A DNA stretch of 64,000 nt from positions 3,574,846 to 3,638,845 of the forward strand of contig JARCOQ010000006.1 of NCBI GenBank assembly GCA_029207755.1, written 5' to 3'. Below the pieces are notes generated by a model, which was not told where the DNA came from, ran no database searches, and saw only the letters and a list, made by a program, of their open reading frames with translations. The DNA is from Chamaea fasciata. Lineage: Eukaryota; Chordata; Aves; Passeriformes; Sylviidae. The position numbers were made by a program, and so were the translations under genes. Positions 63,893 through 64,000 of the stretch are shown here, one piece after another. Positions within the stretch are counted from its first letter, which is position 1. Each line of letters opens with the position of its first letter.

Positions 63893-64000
63893 TCTCTTGT
63901 TAAAGGCAGCACCTTCCTTCCTCTCATTGTCCCATCAATTTCAACTAAACTGTGCCCATGAGGGACTCTGACATGAATAATGGTGGATTTTAGCCTTTTG

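Overview
The window looks like vertebrate nuclear DNA, most probably from a bird. It is A+T-rich and has no CpG-island-like stretch. No open reading frame belongs to a gene family I recognise. Interspersed repeats are sparse and are almost all CR1 LINE relics plus short endogenous-retrovirus LTRs. Turtles and crocodilians also carry CR1, but usually at higher repeat density, so bird is the best inference. I see no supportable protein-coding gene, rRNA, tRNA, CRISPR array or bacterial-type feature. The region is an intergenic desert or the inside of a very long intron.

Layout. 1-7.7 kb is unique DNA with an A-rich tract and a small AT hairpin. At 7.7 kb lies a CR1 piece from the endonuclease-to-reverse-transcriptase linker. 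At 10.6 kb is a two-phase pentanucleotide microsatellite. From 11.6 to 12.8 kb runs a very old CR1/L3-like LINE with recognisable remnants of the reverse transcriptase. At 15.35-15.63 kb is a well-preserved 283-bp solo LTR on the minus strand with a perfect 6-bp target-site duplication. From 17 to 41 kb is mostly unique DNA with microsatellites, a 39-bp tandem duplication, an A-rich tract, a 20-bp perfect palindrome and an AT hairpin. At 41.4-42.9 kb are two CR1 3' ends in opposite orientation. At 51.8-52.85 kb a CR1 on the minus strand is split by a second, older 274-bp solo LTR on the plus strand. That LTR aligns along its length with the one at 15 kb. At 56.6 kb is a short CR1 3' end. At 61.2-61.8 kb is a second old CR1/L3-like relic. 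A short tandem duplication closes the window.

The most informative observation is the pair of related LTRs. They share ends, inverted terminal repeats, CCAAT and TATA placement and U5 sequence. They were found from structure (TG...CA ends, inverted termini, 6-bp duplications) and then confirmed by comparing them with each other. A 6-bp duplication is typical of ERVK-type (betaretrovirus-like) integration. Everything else is ordinary avian intergenic DNA, and several hairpins or possible regulatory blocks are reported with low weight. All repeat boundaries except those of the two LTRs and the simple repeats are approximate, because they were judged by eye against remembered family structure and not by a search.
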